A DNA stretch of 64,000 nucleotides. Origin: Pirellulaceae bacterium (GTDB lineage: Bacteria; Planctomycetota; Planctomycetia; Pirellulales; Pirellulaceae). Within the stretch, counting starts at the first letter, position 1. Every line of letters begins with the position of its first letter. A program made the translations under genes and the position numbers. The DNA lies in NCBI GenBank assembly GCA_029243025.1, contig JAQWSU010000032.1:62001-126000 (forward strand), written 5' to 3'. Shown here piece after piece: positions 52,450-60,621 of the stretch. The notes below the pieces were generated by a model. The model saw only the letters and a list, made by a program, of their open reading frames with translations. It ran no database searches and had not been told where the DNA came from.

Positions 52450-52886
52450 GGCAGGGCTCGAGACAGGATCTTTGCTCAACTTTCGATGAAACAGAACGAT
52501 TTCGAAATACTGAGACCACTTACATGCTAGAGGGATCTCAGCTGAAAATTCAAGTGAACAACACTAAATACCTATTCCCAAACACCTTACGAACAACCGC
52601 CTTAACACTCGACAAGGAGGATTTTGCAACCGGAAGAATCAGAATCCCATCTACGTTAAGATTCGCAAACAGGATAATTGCGCTGATTAAGTCAAGAAAA
52701 TGGCCGGCTCACGGGTCAACTCGCAGCTTGCTCAGGCCAATGCGAACGCCGCATGCCAGCCCGCCGAGTCTAAGCCCGTTGGCACACTCTAGTAAGCTCG
52801 CAAAAAGCCCATTACCCTAACGGAGTGATCCGCTCGCATGCCATTCGTGTGACGGATAGGAACCACTTCTCGTCGAGACGAGCACG
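52450..52886. other. Divergent region of about 437 bases
   Basis: It separates the HExxH gene and the glutaredoxin-like gene. A long plus-strand frame (52239-52820) crosses the start of the HExxH gene and looks like a shadow. A small palindrome CTCGTC/GACGAG lies just before the glutaredoxin-like start. No RNA gene was recognised. Confidence 0.35.
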
Positions 52887-53192
52887 ATGAAACTACTAGG
52901 AATCTTTGAGTTGGCACGAAGGCTAAAAGAAAGTTTAAGACCGGCAAACGGCGTTAATTCACACGAAGTTGTCATCTACACGCGGCAAGGCTGTCATCTC
53001 TGTGAAGACGCAGCACGGCTGGTTCTCCAGCACGGTATCCGCCCCAAGATGGTCGATATTGATAACGACGCTGAATTGCGCCAACGCTTTGATTGTTGCG
53101 TCCCCGTGGTCGAAATTGACGGAAAAATCCGTTTTCGGGGACGCGTCAATGGCGTCCTGTTGCGACGACTTCTCTCTCATTCGACAGGGTAA
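52887..53192 (+). CDS. Glutaredoxin-like thiol-disulfide protein
   Basis: A 101-residue protein with a thioredoxin fold of the DUF836/glutaredoxin-like type. The redox motif is in YTRQGCHLCEDAA (C-x2-C), the cis-Pro is in FDCCVPVVEIDG, and GRVNGVLLRRLL forms the final helix. An additional N-terminal stretch of about 30 residues is basic. It would act as a small cytoplasmic disulfide reductase. The DUF2064 gene starts eight bases after its stop, so they are co-transcribed. Confidence 0.82.
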   Translation: MKLLGIFELARRLKESLRPANGVNSHEVVIYTRQGCHLCEDAARLVLQHGIRPKMVDIDNDAELRQRFDCCVPVVEIDGKIRFRGRVNGVLLRRLLSHSTG

Positions 53193-53199
53193 TCACGCC

Positions 53200-53883
53200 A
53201 TGGATGAACTTGTGGTTTTCGCAAAATATTGGCAACCAGGTCGAGTCAAAACACGCTTGGGTGTCGAGATTGGTATGGATGCGTCCAGCGAGATCTACCG
53301 TCAATTCCTTGTGACGCTCCTCAATCGGCTTCAAACCGAGGGGGATCAGCGAATCCTCGCCTTCGCACCGAGTGAACATCGGCGTGATTTTGAAAAGCTT
53401 CCCGGCGCCGCAGCTTGGAAGCTAACTCCACAATCTTCTGGTAATCTGGGGGACCGACTCAGCCGATTATTTCAGCAAAGGTTCCAGGCAGGCGCTTCCC
53501 GTGTGGTCTTAATTGGCTCGGACAGCCCCTCTCTGCCGCTTCAATACGTTCGAGATGCATTCCGGCATCTTCAAACCCATGACGCCGTTTTGGGCCCGTC
53601 TACCGACGGCGGCTACTATCTGGTTGGAATGCAAAAACCACTGGGATTTCTCTTTGAGAGAATTGACTGGAGCACCGAGAAAGTGTGGCGTCAAACTTTA
53701 CAGCGAATCGAGTCGAACCCAACAGAGATTTCTCTCGCAGTTTTACCCCAGTGGTATGATATCGATACGCTAGAAGGGCTCCAGCAACTGGTTGACGAAT
53801 TGGACCAGTCAAAACCAGATTCTGAAGCCACTCGCGTGCTATCGCAGCTTTGTCATCAATTGCTCATACGTGGAAAACGTTGA
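53200..53883 (+). CDS. DUF2064 / TIGR04282-type glycosyltransferase-like protein
   Basis: A 227-residue protein of the family named rSAM/selenodomain-associated transferase 1. It begins with DELVVFAKYWQPGRVKTRLG (nucleotide-sugar-binding-like loop with KTRLG). It continues with VVLIGSDSPSLPLQYV, where DSP is a DxD-like metal site, then DAVLGPSTDGGYYLVGM and WYDIDTLEGLQQLV. The fold is that of GT-A transferases, but the substrate is unknown. The ATG at 53200 begins right at the family N terminus; AGGG lies about ten bases upstream. It is paired with the glutaredoxin-like gene, an arrangement recurring in such clusters. Confidence 0.8.
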   Translation: MDELVVFAKYWQPGRVKTRLGVEIGMDASSEIYRQFLVTLLNRLQTEGDQRILAFAPSEHRRDFEKLPGAAAWKLTPQSSGNLGDRLSRLFQQRFQAGASRVVLIGSDSPSLPLQYVRDAFRHLQTHDAVLGPSTDGGYYLVGMQKPLGFLFERIDWSTEKVWRQTLQRIESNPTEISLAVLPQWYDIDTLEGLQQLVDELDQSKPDSEATRVLSQLCHQLLIRGKR

Positions 53884-53916
53884 TCCGATCACGTGTGGAA
53901 TCGTTCGATGTAAAAC

Positions 53917-53942
53917 AGCGCAAGGTGCGGCAAGCTTGCGCT
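53917..53942 (+). terminator. Terminator-like hairpin after the DUF2064 gene
   Basis: AGCGCAAG (53917-53924) and CTTGCGCT (53935-53942) form an 8-bp stem over ten bases, 34 bases after the stop codon. Only two T follow directly, so strength is uncertain. Confidence 0.5.
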
Positions 53943-54048
53943 TTCTACCGATCCTGACGGCGTTGTCGAGCATACTCGACAGGTAAGCCGTACTATCCCG
54001 ATAGAGCTAACAAGTTGGTGAACAAATCGCGTAGGAGTCAATCAGGCT

Positions 54049-54255
54049 ATGTTCATGCTGGCAGCCCCTTGGATCGAGTCGCTTGCAGGCAGTCTACTGT
54101 CAGCAACCACAAGCGTTGTGCCGAACATCGCTGCTCATCCGTTGGTGACTGCAGCCATGTTCTTGACAATATACTTGGGCCTGACAGCTCTTCGATATCG
54201 CCTGCAACCTAGTCAGTCTGGATCCCGTCTCATTCGGCGGGATCGATTTGACTGA
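54049..54255 (+). CDS. Possible small membrane protein
   Basis: A 68-codon frame with a hydrophobic segment (TAAMFLTIYLGLTALRYRL) and a basic end (RLIRRDRFD). AGGAG stands 11 bases before the ATG, a long spacing. It occupies the gap between the DUF2064 gene and the second TPR operon. No homologue is known to me; it is reported because the region is otherwise empty. Confidence 0.3.
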   Translation: MFMLAAPWIESLAGSLLSATTSVVPNIAAHPLVTAAMFLTIYLGLTALRYRLQPSQSGSRLIRRDRFD

Positions 54256-54296
54256 TTTGTTTCACGCAAGAAATGAAAACAAAGATCAGTGCACGC

Positions 54297-54328
54297 TTCA
54301 CTGAAAAGACGGTTTACTGAAAAGACGG
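54297..54328. repeat. Tandem 16-bp direct repeat upstream of operon 2
   Basis: TTCACTGAAAAGACGG (54297-54312) is followed directly by TTTACTGAAAAGACGG (54313-54328), with one mismatch. The repeat ends 95 bases before the TPR gene start. Two identical faces about one and a half helical turns apart could bind a regulator dimer; recent replication slippage is the other explanation. Confidence 0.6.
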
Positions 54329-54423
54329 GTCGCCAAAAAACCAGTGAGTGATTGAGCGATCCAAGCGGTTCCCATTTATCTCACCCTACGTGAAAGCCCG
54401 TAACTCTCGACGGGAAGAGCACA

Positions 54424-57330
54424 TTGAGCCGAATGGATTTGGTTCACCTCGAAATATCGTTTCGCAACGCAACTCTTGATCGGCAAAAGGCAAGGACGCT
54501 TGCTGTGAGAGCCAATCTATCTATCTGCCTGATGGTCTGCATCATTGCTGCGACTCCACAAAAGTTGTCGGCAGCAACTGGCGATACGCAGTTTTCGGTT
54601 GCGGCTCAACACTATGCGAAGCAAAACTGGCGGCTGGCGGTTGATGAATTCGACGTATTCGTAAAAGACCAGCCAGCGCACGTTCGTGTGGAGGACGCAG
54701 ATTTTTTCGCTGCTGAGTCTTTGTTGCAGCTGCATCAGTACGAGGCAGCAGCAAAACGTTTTACAGCATTCCTCCTAAAACACGAGACATCTGCACGCCG
54801 TCCGCGTGTGATGTTCCGTTTGGGCGAGTGTCTATTTTTGGCAGACCAGCCCCATCGAGCCGTGACCAATCTAAGAGAATTTTCAGCCGCGTACCCGGAG
54901 CACGAATTAATCCAGTATGCCCTGCCCTATTTGGCGAATTCACTGCGATCCCTGGGCGACACCGATGCAGCCGCCGAGACATTTCGGGAATCGATCGAGA
55001 AACATCCACGCGGCCCACTGGCCGACGAATGTCTTCTTAATTTGGCGCACCAAGCTTACCAACAGCGACAGTACGATAAGGCGATCCTACTGCTGATCCG
55101 ACTCCAAAATGAATTCCCCGACAGTAAGCTCGCAATCGACGCGATCTATTGGGTTGGCATGGCAGAATTTGACAAGGGTCGATATCAAGAAGCACATGAT
55201 GAGTTCGCTCGAGTAAGGCGACGCGCCCCCCAACACGTGCAAGCGTTGGCGAGCCGCTATTTCGCCGCCGAATCATTGAGACGATTAAACAAGTTTGAGG
55301 AGGCCGCTACCGAGTTCGAATCGCTGGCAAGCGAGTCACAAAACAAGTGGGCCGATGACGCAATGATTGGCCAGATGCGGCTTGCCATGCAGGAGCAACA
55401 GTTTGAACTTGTTGATGACTTAGCAAATCGCTTTGAAGCCCAGCATGGCCAAAGCAGTCGCCGTTCAGAGGTTCGACAACTGCATGTCCAATCTTTGATT
55501 AAGCGTCGGGATTTCAAGCAAGCCTTGCCCATCATTGATTCTTTGTCACAGGACTCGAAGGTCACCGAAAAAGCCAGGGCAACCAACCAGTATTTACTGG
55601 CCGTTGTGCTGTTGGGAATGGATCGCCCTCAAGCAGCCTTGCGATCGATCAGTCAGCTTGAACCGCAGAAGAATAACAAAGTGTTTACGGCACAGCTTCT
55701 GTTGGCACGCGGCACGGCTTTGAACTCGCTGGACCGATATGAAGATGCTGCGACCGAATTGGGCAAGGCAATTCGCGTCGCAACCACTCCAACACTGCAC
55801 GAGCGAATTTGCTCCCAGCTGATTCATGCACTCACGCAAACGAACCAACTCGAAGAAGCACAGGACGTTCTTCGTGACTGGCAAACCAATTCGGATCCCC
55901 CTACGGAATTGCTACAAATTGCTTTGCAGCACCTGGCCGATTCAGCCTTCCAGCAGGAAAGCTATCAAATCGCGTCCCATAACTACGCAACGATGCTCGC
56001 AAACGGGCAGCAGGACGAGACTCGGCTCCGTGGATTAACGGGCTTGGCTTGGTGTCATTTTCGCTTGAAAAATGACCAAGAGGCGGTCAACTTTTTCGAT
56101 CGCTTAATCCAACAAGCGCCTGATTCGATTTATGCCAAGGAAGCGAAGATTGCCCGCGCTCGCAGCCTGCAACGGCTGCGCCAGTTCGAGGAAGCGTTGA
56201 CGGCCTATGTCGAAATCGTCAAACAGCCAGAACGGGATCGCCGTTGGTCCATGGCAACATTAGCAGCAGCAAGTTTGTTGGACGAACGCAATGACTTGGA
56301 GGAAGCGAATCGACTCCTAGAACTTCTCATCCGCCACCAAGAGCTGAACGATCGGATGGATCAGGTCTGGTATCAACTTGGCTGGGTTATGCACAAACAG
56401 GGCCACGCGGACGAAGCCGTTTCGGCTTTTAGCAAAATCCATCACGAATACCCTGAAAGCGAATACTGGGCCGACGCAACTTTTCGTTTGGCCGAAGCGG
56501 CCTTTAATGCGGATCGATTCAATGAAGCATCCAAACTGTTAACAACAATCACTCAGCAAGCTCCTGGCCAGTCAGATCCGCGGATCACACCCTACGCTAT
56601 TTACTTGACGACAAAGATCGCGTTGAAACGAGAACGCTGGCCCGATGTGATTGCTTCGTCAGACCGATTGATCCGACAATTCCCATCCAGCTCGATTGTG
56701 TCCACCGCTGAGTTCTTGCAGGCCGAAGCGTATTACCAACAGCGTAGCTTTCGTCAGGCGATGAAACAATTCGAGCAGCTGGCAAATTCCAATGGCTCGG
56801 AATCGTCGTCCTGGCAGCCGCTTGTGCTGCTGAGAATGGCTCAAATCAAAGCATCCGAGCGAGACTGGCCGAAAGTCCGTGAGTTGATTAACAAACTGCG
56901 GACCGATTTCCCTGACTTCGACCGCACCTACGAAGTCGACTATCTCGACGGGCGACAATTTTCAGCTGCGGGTGACTTCGTGAAGGCTCGAACAGCCTTC
57001 CAACGCACCATCGACTCGAGTGACGGTCAGTTTACGGAAACCGCAGCGAAAGCTCAGTGGATGATTGGCGAATCGTACATGCATCAAAACAACTTCCCCA
57101 ACGCCTTGCGTGCCTATCTAAAAACCGAGATGGTCTACGACTATCCGCAATGGCGATCCGCTGCTCTCCTCCAGGCCGGAAAATGCTACGAGCACACGCG
57201 GCAAGTGGATGAAGCCCGGAAGGTCTATCAACGTATCGACAATGAACTGCCGAAGACATCATTCCACGCGGCTGCTCGCAAACGACTGAATCGGCTAAGC
57301 ATCCCCCCCCCAAAAAATGACATCCCATGA
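54424..57330 (+). CDS. Large TPR protein, first gene of ExbB/ExbD operon 2
   Basis: A 968-residue protein with a signal-like segment (about 28-50) and a chain of TPR-type helix pairs over the rest. Examples are QHYAKQNWRLAVDEFDVFVKD, LHQYEAAAKRFTAFLLKH, ARYFAAESLRRLNKFEEAATEF-type units and ADAAFRLAEAAFNADRFNEASKLL-type units. It is expected to be periplasmic. TTG 54424 has GGAAG upstream; ATG 54433 is an alternative. The gene ends in a C9A6 run. It corresponds in position and architecture to the 1035-residue protein of operon 1. exbB follows, with its possible ATG (57327) overlapping this stop. Confidence 0.8.
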   Translation: MSRMDLVHLEISFRNATLDRQKARTLAVRANLSICLMVCIIAATPQKLSAATGDTQFSVAAQHYAKQNWRLAVDEFDVFVKDQPAHVRVEDADFFAAESLLQLHQYEAAAKRFTAFLLKHETSARRPRVMFRLGECLFLADQPHRAVTNLREFSAAYPEHELIQYALPYLANSLRSLGDTDAAAETFRESIEKHPRGPLADECLLNLAHQAYQQRQYDKAILLLIRLQNEFPDSKLAIDAIYWVGMAEFDKGRYQEAHDEFARVRRRAPQHVQALASRYFAAESLRRLNKFEEAATEFESLASESQNKWADDAMIGQMRLAMQEQQFELVDDLANRFEAQHGQSSRRSEVRQLHVQSLIKRRDFKQALPIIDSLSQDSKVTEKARATNQYLLAVVLLGMDRPQAALRSISQLEPQKNNKVFTAQLLLARGTALNSLDRYEDAATELGKAIRVATTPTLHERICSQLIHALTQTNQLEEAQDVLRDWQTNSDPPTELLQIALQHLADSAFQQESYQIASHNYATMLANGQQDETRLRGLTGLAWCHFRLKNDQEAVNFFDRLIQQAPDSIYAKEAKIARARSLQRLRQFEEALTAYVEIVKQPERDRRWSMATLAAASLLDERNDLEEANRLLELLIRHQELNDRMDQVWYQLGWVMHKQGHADEAVSAFSKIHHEYPESEYWADATFRLAEAAFNADRFNEASKLLTTITQQAPGQSDPRITPYAIYLTTKIALKRERWPDVIASSDRLIRQFPSSSIVSTAEFLQAEAYYQQRSFRQAMKQFEQLANSNGSESSSWQPLVLLRMAQIKASERDWPKVRELINKLRTDFPDFDRTYEVDYLDGRQFSAAGDFVKARTAFQRTIDSSDGQFTETAAKAQWMIGESYMHQNNFPNALRAYLKTEMVYDYPQWRSAALLQAGKCYEHTRQVDEARKVYQRIDNELPKTSFHAAARKRLNRLSIPPPKNDIP

Positions 57331-57359
57331 ACCATCTTTCCAATCAACGGAGGCGTATC

Positions 57360-58187
57360 ATGTATCGCCAGCTTTCTCGAGTTGCTGTCCTCCTCGGACT
57401 GGTGGCACTGACGATGATGTCGCCCTTACTAGCAACAAGCGCGATCGCGCAAAACTCGGCTGATCCGGTTGCAGCAAACACCGGGAATGAAGAAAGTGTC
57501 ATTGCAACACGCGACTTATTCAGCGTGCTTCGAGACGGCGGTCCCATGTTGTTTTTGATCAGCATGTGTTCTTTCGTCCTGTGTATCTTTGTCTTTGAGC
57601 GATCGATTAGCTTGCGTCGCGGACGCGTCATTCCCAAGCCGTTTGTGAAGCGGTTCCTACTGCAATTGCAAGAGCAGCAGCTCAAGCCCGAGGAAGCCTT
57701 GGAACTCTGCGAGGAAAACCAAAGCCCCGTGGCGCAGGTCTTTGCTGCCGCCGTCAAGAAATGGGGCCGCCCCTCCGTCGAAGTCGAACAGGCCGTCTTG
57801 GATACGGGTGAACGAGTTGCAACTGGCTTGCGAAAATACCTGCGATTGTTCAACGGAATTTCCACGATCAGTCCGCTGCTAGGCCTGCTGGGCACCGTAC
57901 TCGGCATGATTACATCGTTCAATTCAATCGCGTCCGCAGATGCGATGGGTCGCCCGGAGATGTTGGCAGGCGGCATCGCCCAAGCACTGTTGACGACAGC
58001 TGCTGGTTTGACGGTTGCGATCCCCGCTATCGTGGCCCATCTCCATTTCATCAGCCGAGTCGATCGGTTGATCATCGAAATTGATGATCTCGGACAGCAA
58101 GTCGTCAATTCCATCGCATCCGATGGGTGGCGAAAACCAACCGTCAAAAAAACAGCTCGGAAAACAGAACGCAAACAGGCCGCGTGA
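57360..58187 (+). CDS. MotA/TolQ/ExbB proton-channel family protein (operon 2)
   Basis: A 275-residue inner-membrane protein. It has a signal-like helix (LLGLVALTMMSPLLATSAIAQ), a short periplasmic linker, a first core helix (PMLFLISMCSFVLCIFVFERSISL), a cytoplasmic loop rich in Glu and Gln, and the family signature LFNGISTISPLLGLLGTVLGMITSF. The final helix follows (GIAQALLTTAAGLTVAIPAIVAHLHF). GGAGG six bases before ATG 57360 decides the start against 57327. The C terminus is strongly basic. It should form the channel of operon 2 together with the ExbD encoded next. Confidence 0.9.
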   Translation: MYRQLSRVAVLLGLVALTMMSPLLATSAIAQNSADPVAANTGNEESVIATRDLFSVLRDGGPMLFLISMCSFVLCIFVFERSISLRRGRVIPKPFVKRFLLQLQEQQLKPEEALELCEENQSPVAQVFAAAVKKWGRPSVEVEQAVLDTGERVATGLRKYLRLFNGISTISPLLGLLGTVLGMITSFNSIASADAMGRPEMLAGGIAQALLTTAAGLTVAIPAIVAHLHFISRVDRLIIEIDDLGQQVVNSIASDGWRKPTVKKTARKTERKQAA

Positions 58188-58197
58188 GGGCTTCGTC

Positions 58198-58608
58198 ATG
58201 CCATTGAAGACATTTCAGGATGAACAACCGACTCTCAACCTGACACCGATGATTGACATCGTGTTCTTGTTGATCATTTTCTTCATGGTTGGAACAAAGT
58301 TCGCCGAATTGGAGCAGACCGTTCCGCTAGAAGTACCCAGCGTGGGAGAGGTGGGCGCACTAACTCCAGCACCTGAGAAGCGAATCATTAACGTCTACAA
58401 CGACGGCTCGATCGTGCTTGATCGCCAAACAATGTCCATCGACGAATTAAAAACAAAATTAACCACGGCCACCGAACAGTACCCCAATTTAGGAATCATT
58501 GTCCGCGGTGATGCTCAGGGAGCATTCCAGAACGTTGCCTCCGTCCTTAGCGCCTGCCGGCACTCCGGCATCGATGACATGGCGATATCCGTACGGCTTA
58601 CCCGCTAA
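58198..58608 (+). CDS. ExbD/TolR biopolymer transport protein (operon 2)
   Basis: A 136-residue ExbD protein with LTPMIDIVFLLIIFFMVGTKF as transmembrane helix, including the essential Asp, and a periplasmic domain ending in the GIIVRGDAQGAFQNVASVLSACRHSGI pattern. GAGG lies eight bases before the ATG. The gene starts 10 bases after exbB, and the TonB-like gene starts 20 bases after its stop, so all are likely in one transcript. Confidence 0.92.
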   Translation: MPLKTFQDEQPTLNLTPMIDIVFLLIIFFMVGTKFAELEQTVPLEVPSVGEVGALTPAPEKRIINVYNDGSIVLDRQTMSIDELKTKLTTATEQYPNLGIIVRGDAQGAFQNVASVLSACRHSGIDDMAISVRLTR

Positions 58609-58628
58609 AACGGCCGTTCCCATTCACG

Positions 58629-60572
58629 ATGGAGACTATCAACATCATTCACATCGACCTGCTCTTCGCTCACTGGTTCCGCATCGGTCAGATCCAGCTC
58701 CCCTGGCTGTTGCTAGGGATCGGCTTTGGCGGATTGAGCATCGCGTTGTTGGTATTGATGCTGTCGCGACTCGGACACGCTCGCCCGGTACAGAAGTGCG
58801 TGATCCTTTCAGTTTATGCCCACTTTCTGCTGCTCGGATTCGCCTACGTCTCAAACTTTCTCCAAGACCCACGGCCGACCGGAAGAGGTCCCGGAATGAA
58901 GGTCACCTATATCGATTCGGACGAAAGTCAAGATCTGCGTTCTGGCAGCGAACCGTGGGAGCAAGCGCAACCGATTACCAGCGTAGAGACGGCTGAGCTC
59001 CACCCCGAACAGCCACCTGTTACTGTCGAAGTGCCAGCCCCGAACATCACGCTGACTGAATTTGAGACCGACATTTCAGATTTATTGCCTGCAGACGTTC
59101 CGACGGAACCCAAGCCGACCCTGGAAGTAACTCAAGCCACCGAAGCGGCGGCCCTCGATAAACCCTATCTCGACCCAGCGCAAGCGGACTCAGTTACCCC
59201 GTTGGCCAACAATTCGGAATCGACGGCTGGGGTCGAAAACTTAGCAGAGCAAGCGGTCGAAGAATCCCAACAAGAAAACGCACAAGTCCAAGCTCTATCC
59301 GACGTTAAACCAGATGCGTCTCAAGGTGAAATCGGTGTCAGTCGGCAAGATCGCACTCAAGCATCCCTGGCATCTGTAGGAACCGCCGGACTTGCGAGTG
59401 CGAATACGAAAACGGCGAGCCAGATAGCAGGTAGGCCGCGCCAACCGGCCGTGCCAGACTTGTATCGAGCCCGCCAAGGCGAAGAGCGACTCGAATGCGT
59501 TCTTGCTCAAGGCGGATCGCGGGAGACCGAGCAAGCAGTCGAAGACGCCTTGGAGTGGTTCGCGTCAGCTCAGTACCCCGGTGACGGTCGCTGGAGCACA
59601 CGAGCCTGGGGAGGCGGCCAAGAAACGCGAGATTTTTCCAACATTCATTCCTCGCGGATGATTCATGCGGACACGGCACTCACCGGCCTTGCGTTACTCA
59701 GTTTTTTCGGCGCTGGCCACACACATCTCAATAGCCCCTATCGAGAGAACATCGAGCAGGGAATCCAGTTCCTCTTCAGCCAACAATCGGCCTCGACAGG
59801 CAGTTTGGCCGGTAACGCAGGGCCGTTCGTGGCAATGTATTGTCACGGCATTGCCACCTTAGCCATCAGTGAAGCTTACATCCTAACAGGCGACAAACGA
59901 ATTCGTCCCCATCTCGATGGAGCAATTCACTTCACGCTGAAGTCACAACATCCCAGGACGGGCGGTTGGAGGTACAAACCCGGCGATACGGGAGACACGA
60001 GCCAATTCGGTTGGCAGCTCATGTCTCTGATCAGCGCCCGTTCGGCCGGCATCCAAATCCCAGAACACGCCTGGCAAGGGGCAAACCGTTTTCTCCAACA
60101 GGTATCACTCGGTAAGCATGGTGGGCTCGCTTGCTACAACCCGATCCGTAAGGTTCCGTCTCACACGATGACCGCTGAAGCCTTGATGTGCCGCATTTTT
60201 TTGCAAGGATCTGCAAATCAAGCCGCCATCGAAGAGGCTGCTAACGACGTGTCACATCATGGACTAGGACAAGCGCCAACAAATCTCTACTACCTCTATT
60301 ACGCGACTTTGGCGCTGCACCAACTACAAGACCACCGCTGGACGGCTTGGAACCAAGCCGTCAGCAAAAAACTGGTCAGCAGCCAGTGCACAACACCAGG
60401 AAAGCTTAAGGGCAGCTGGAACGCTGATAGTCGTTGGGGGCGGACGGGAGGCCGCGTCTATTCAACCGCCCTGGCGACACTCTGTCTGGAAAGCTATTAC
60501 CGTTACTTGCCGTTTTACAAATCCCAAGTCAGAACTGCAAACCATAGCTTAGCGAATCCCCAACGGCGTTAA
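58629..60572 (+). CDS. TonB-like stalk protein with squalene-cyclase-like alpha-toroid domain
   Basis: A 647-residue protein. Two membrane helices (about 26-45 and 57-76) flank a short basic loop, which places the bulk outside. The second helix contains S61-x3-H65, the spacing of the TonB helix. Residues about 85-290 are rich in Pro, Glu and Thr, like a periplasmic stalk. Residues about 298-620 resemble prenyltransferase/squalene-cyclase repeats (ALEWFASAQYPGDGRWS, then HPRTGGWRYKPGDTGDTSQFGWQLMSL, GKHGGLACYNP and SRWGRTGGRVYSTALATLCLESYYRY). The acidic DxDD of true cyclases was not seen, so it is probably a binding toroid and not a terpene cyclase. It ends operon 2, directly behind ExbB and ExbD, and may be their energised partner. 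Confidence 0.8.
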   Translation: METINIIHIDLLFAHWFRIGQIQLPWLLLGIGFGGLSIALLVLMLSRLGHARPVQKCVILSVYAHFLLLGFAYVSNFLQDPRPTGRGPGMKVTYIDSDESQDLRSGSEPWEQAQPITSVETAELHPEQPPVTVEVPAPNITLTEFETDISDLLPADVPTEPKPTLEVTQATEAAALDKPYLDPAQADSVTPLANNSESTAGVENLAEQAVEESQQENAQVQALSDVKPDASQGEIGVSRQDRTQASLASVGTAGLASANTKTASQIAGRPRQPAVPDLYRARQGEERLECVLAQGGSRETEQAVEDALEWFASAQYPGDGRWSTRAWGGGQETRDFSNIHSSRMIHADTALTGLALLSFFGAGHTHLNSPYRENIEQGIQFLFSQQSASTGSLAGNAGPFVAMYCHGIATLAISEAYILTGDKRIRPHLDGAIHFTLKSQHPRTGGWRYKPGDTGDTSQFGWQLMSLISARSAGIQIPEHAWQGANRFLQQVSLGKHGGLACYNPIRKVPSHTMTAEALMCRIFLQGSANQAAIEEAANDVSHHGLGQAPTNLYYLYYATLALHQLQDHRWTAWNQAVSKKLVSSQCTTPGKLKGSWNADSRWGRTGGRVYSTALATLCLESYYRYLPFYKSQVRTANHSLANPQRR

Positions 60573-60600
60573 CGACCATGCTGGAGGGAACCCAAAGCTG

Positions 60601-60621
60601 AATCATGGTTAGACCATGATT
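60601..60621. terminator. Hairpin spanning the stop of the DUF1501 gene, between convergent genes
   Basis: AATCATGGT (60601-60609) and ACCATGATT (60613-60621) pair perfectly over three bases, and the minus-strand stop codon lies in the hairpin. It is placed 29 bases after the convergent toroid gene and could end both transcripts. There is no T run. Confidence 0.45.

Noticed and set aside
52239-52820. 193-codon plus-strand frame
   Set aside because: Its first part is antisense to the HExxH protein gene, and the rest is low-quality sequence without recognisable features.
57301-57320. C9A6 homopolymer at the end of the TPR gene, considered for phase variation or frameshifting
   Set aside because: A shift would alter only the last few residues, with a stop reached at once; no functional switch would result.
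57344-58174. 276-codon minus-strand frame
   Set aside because: Antisense to a well-supported ExbB gene with clear signatures.
58629-60572. Toroid protein considered as a true squalene-hopene or terpene cyclase
   Set aside because: No DxDD-type acidic motif was seen, and the protein has membrane helices plus a periplasmic stalk, unlike cytosolic-face cyclases.
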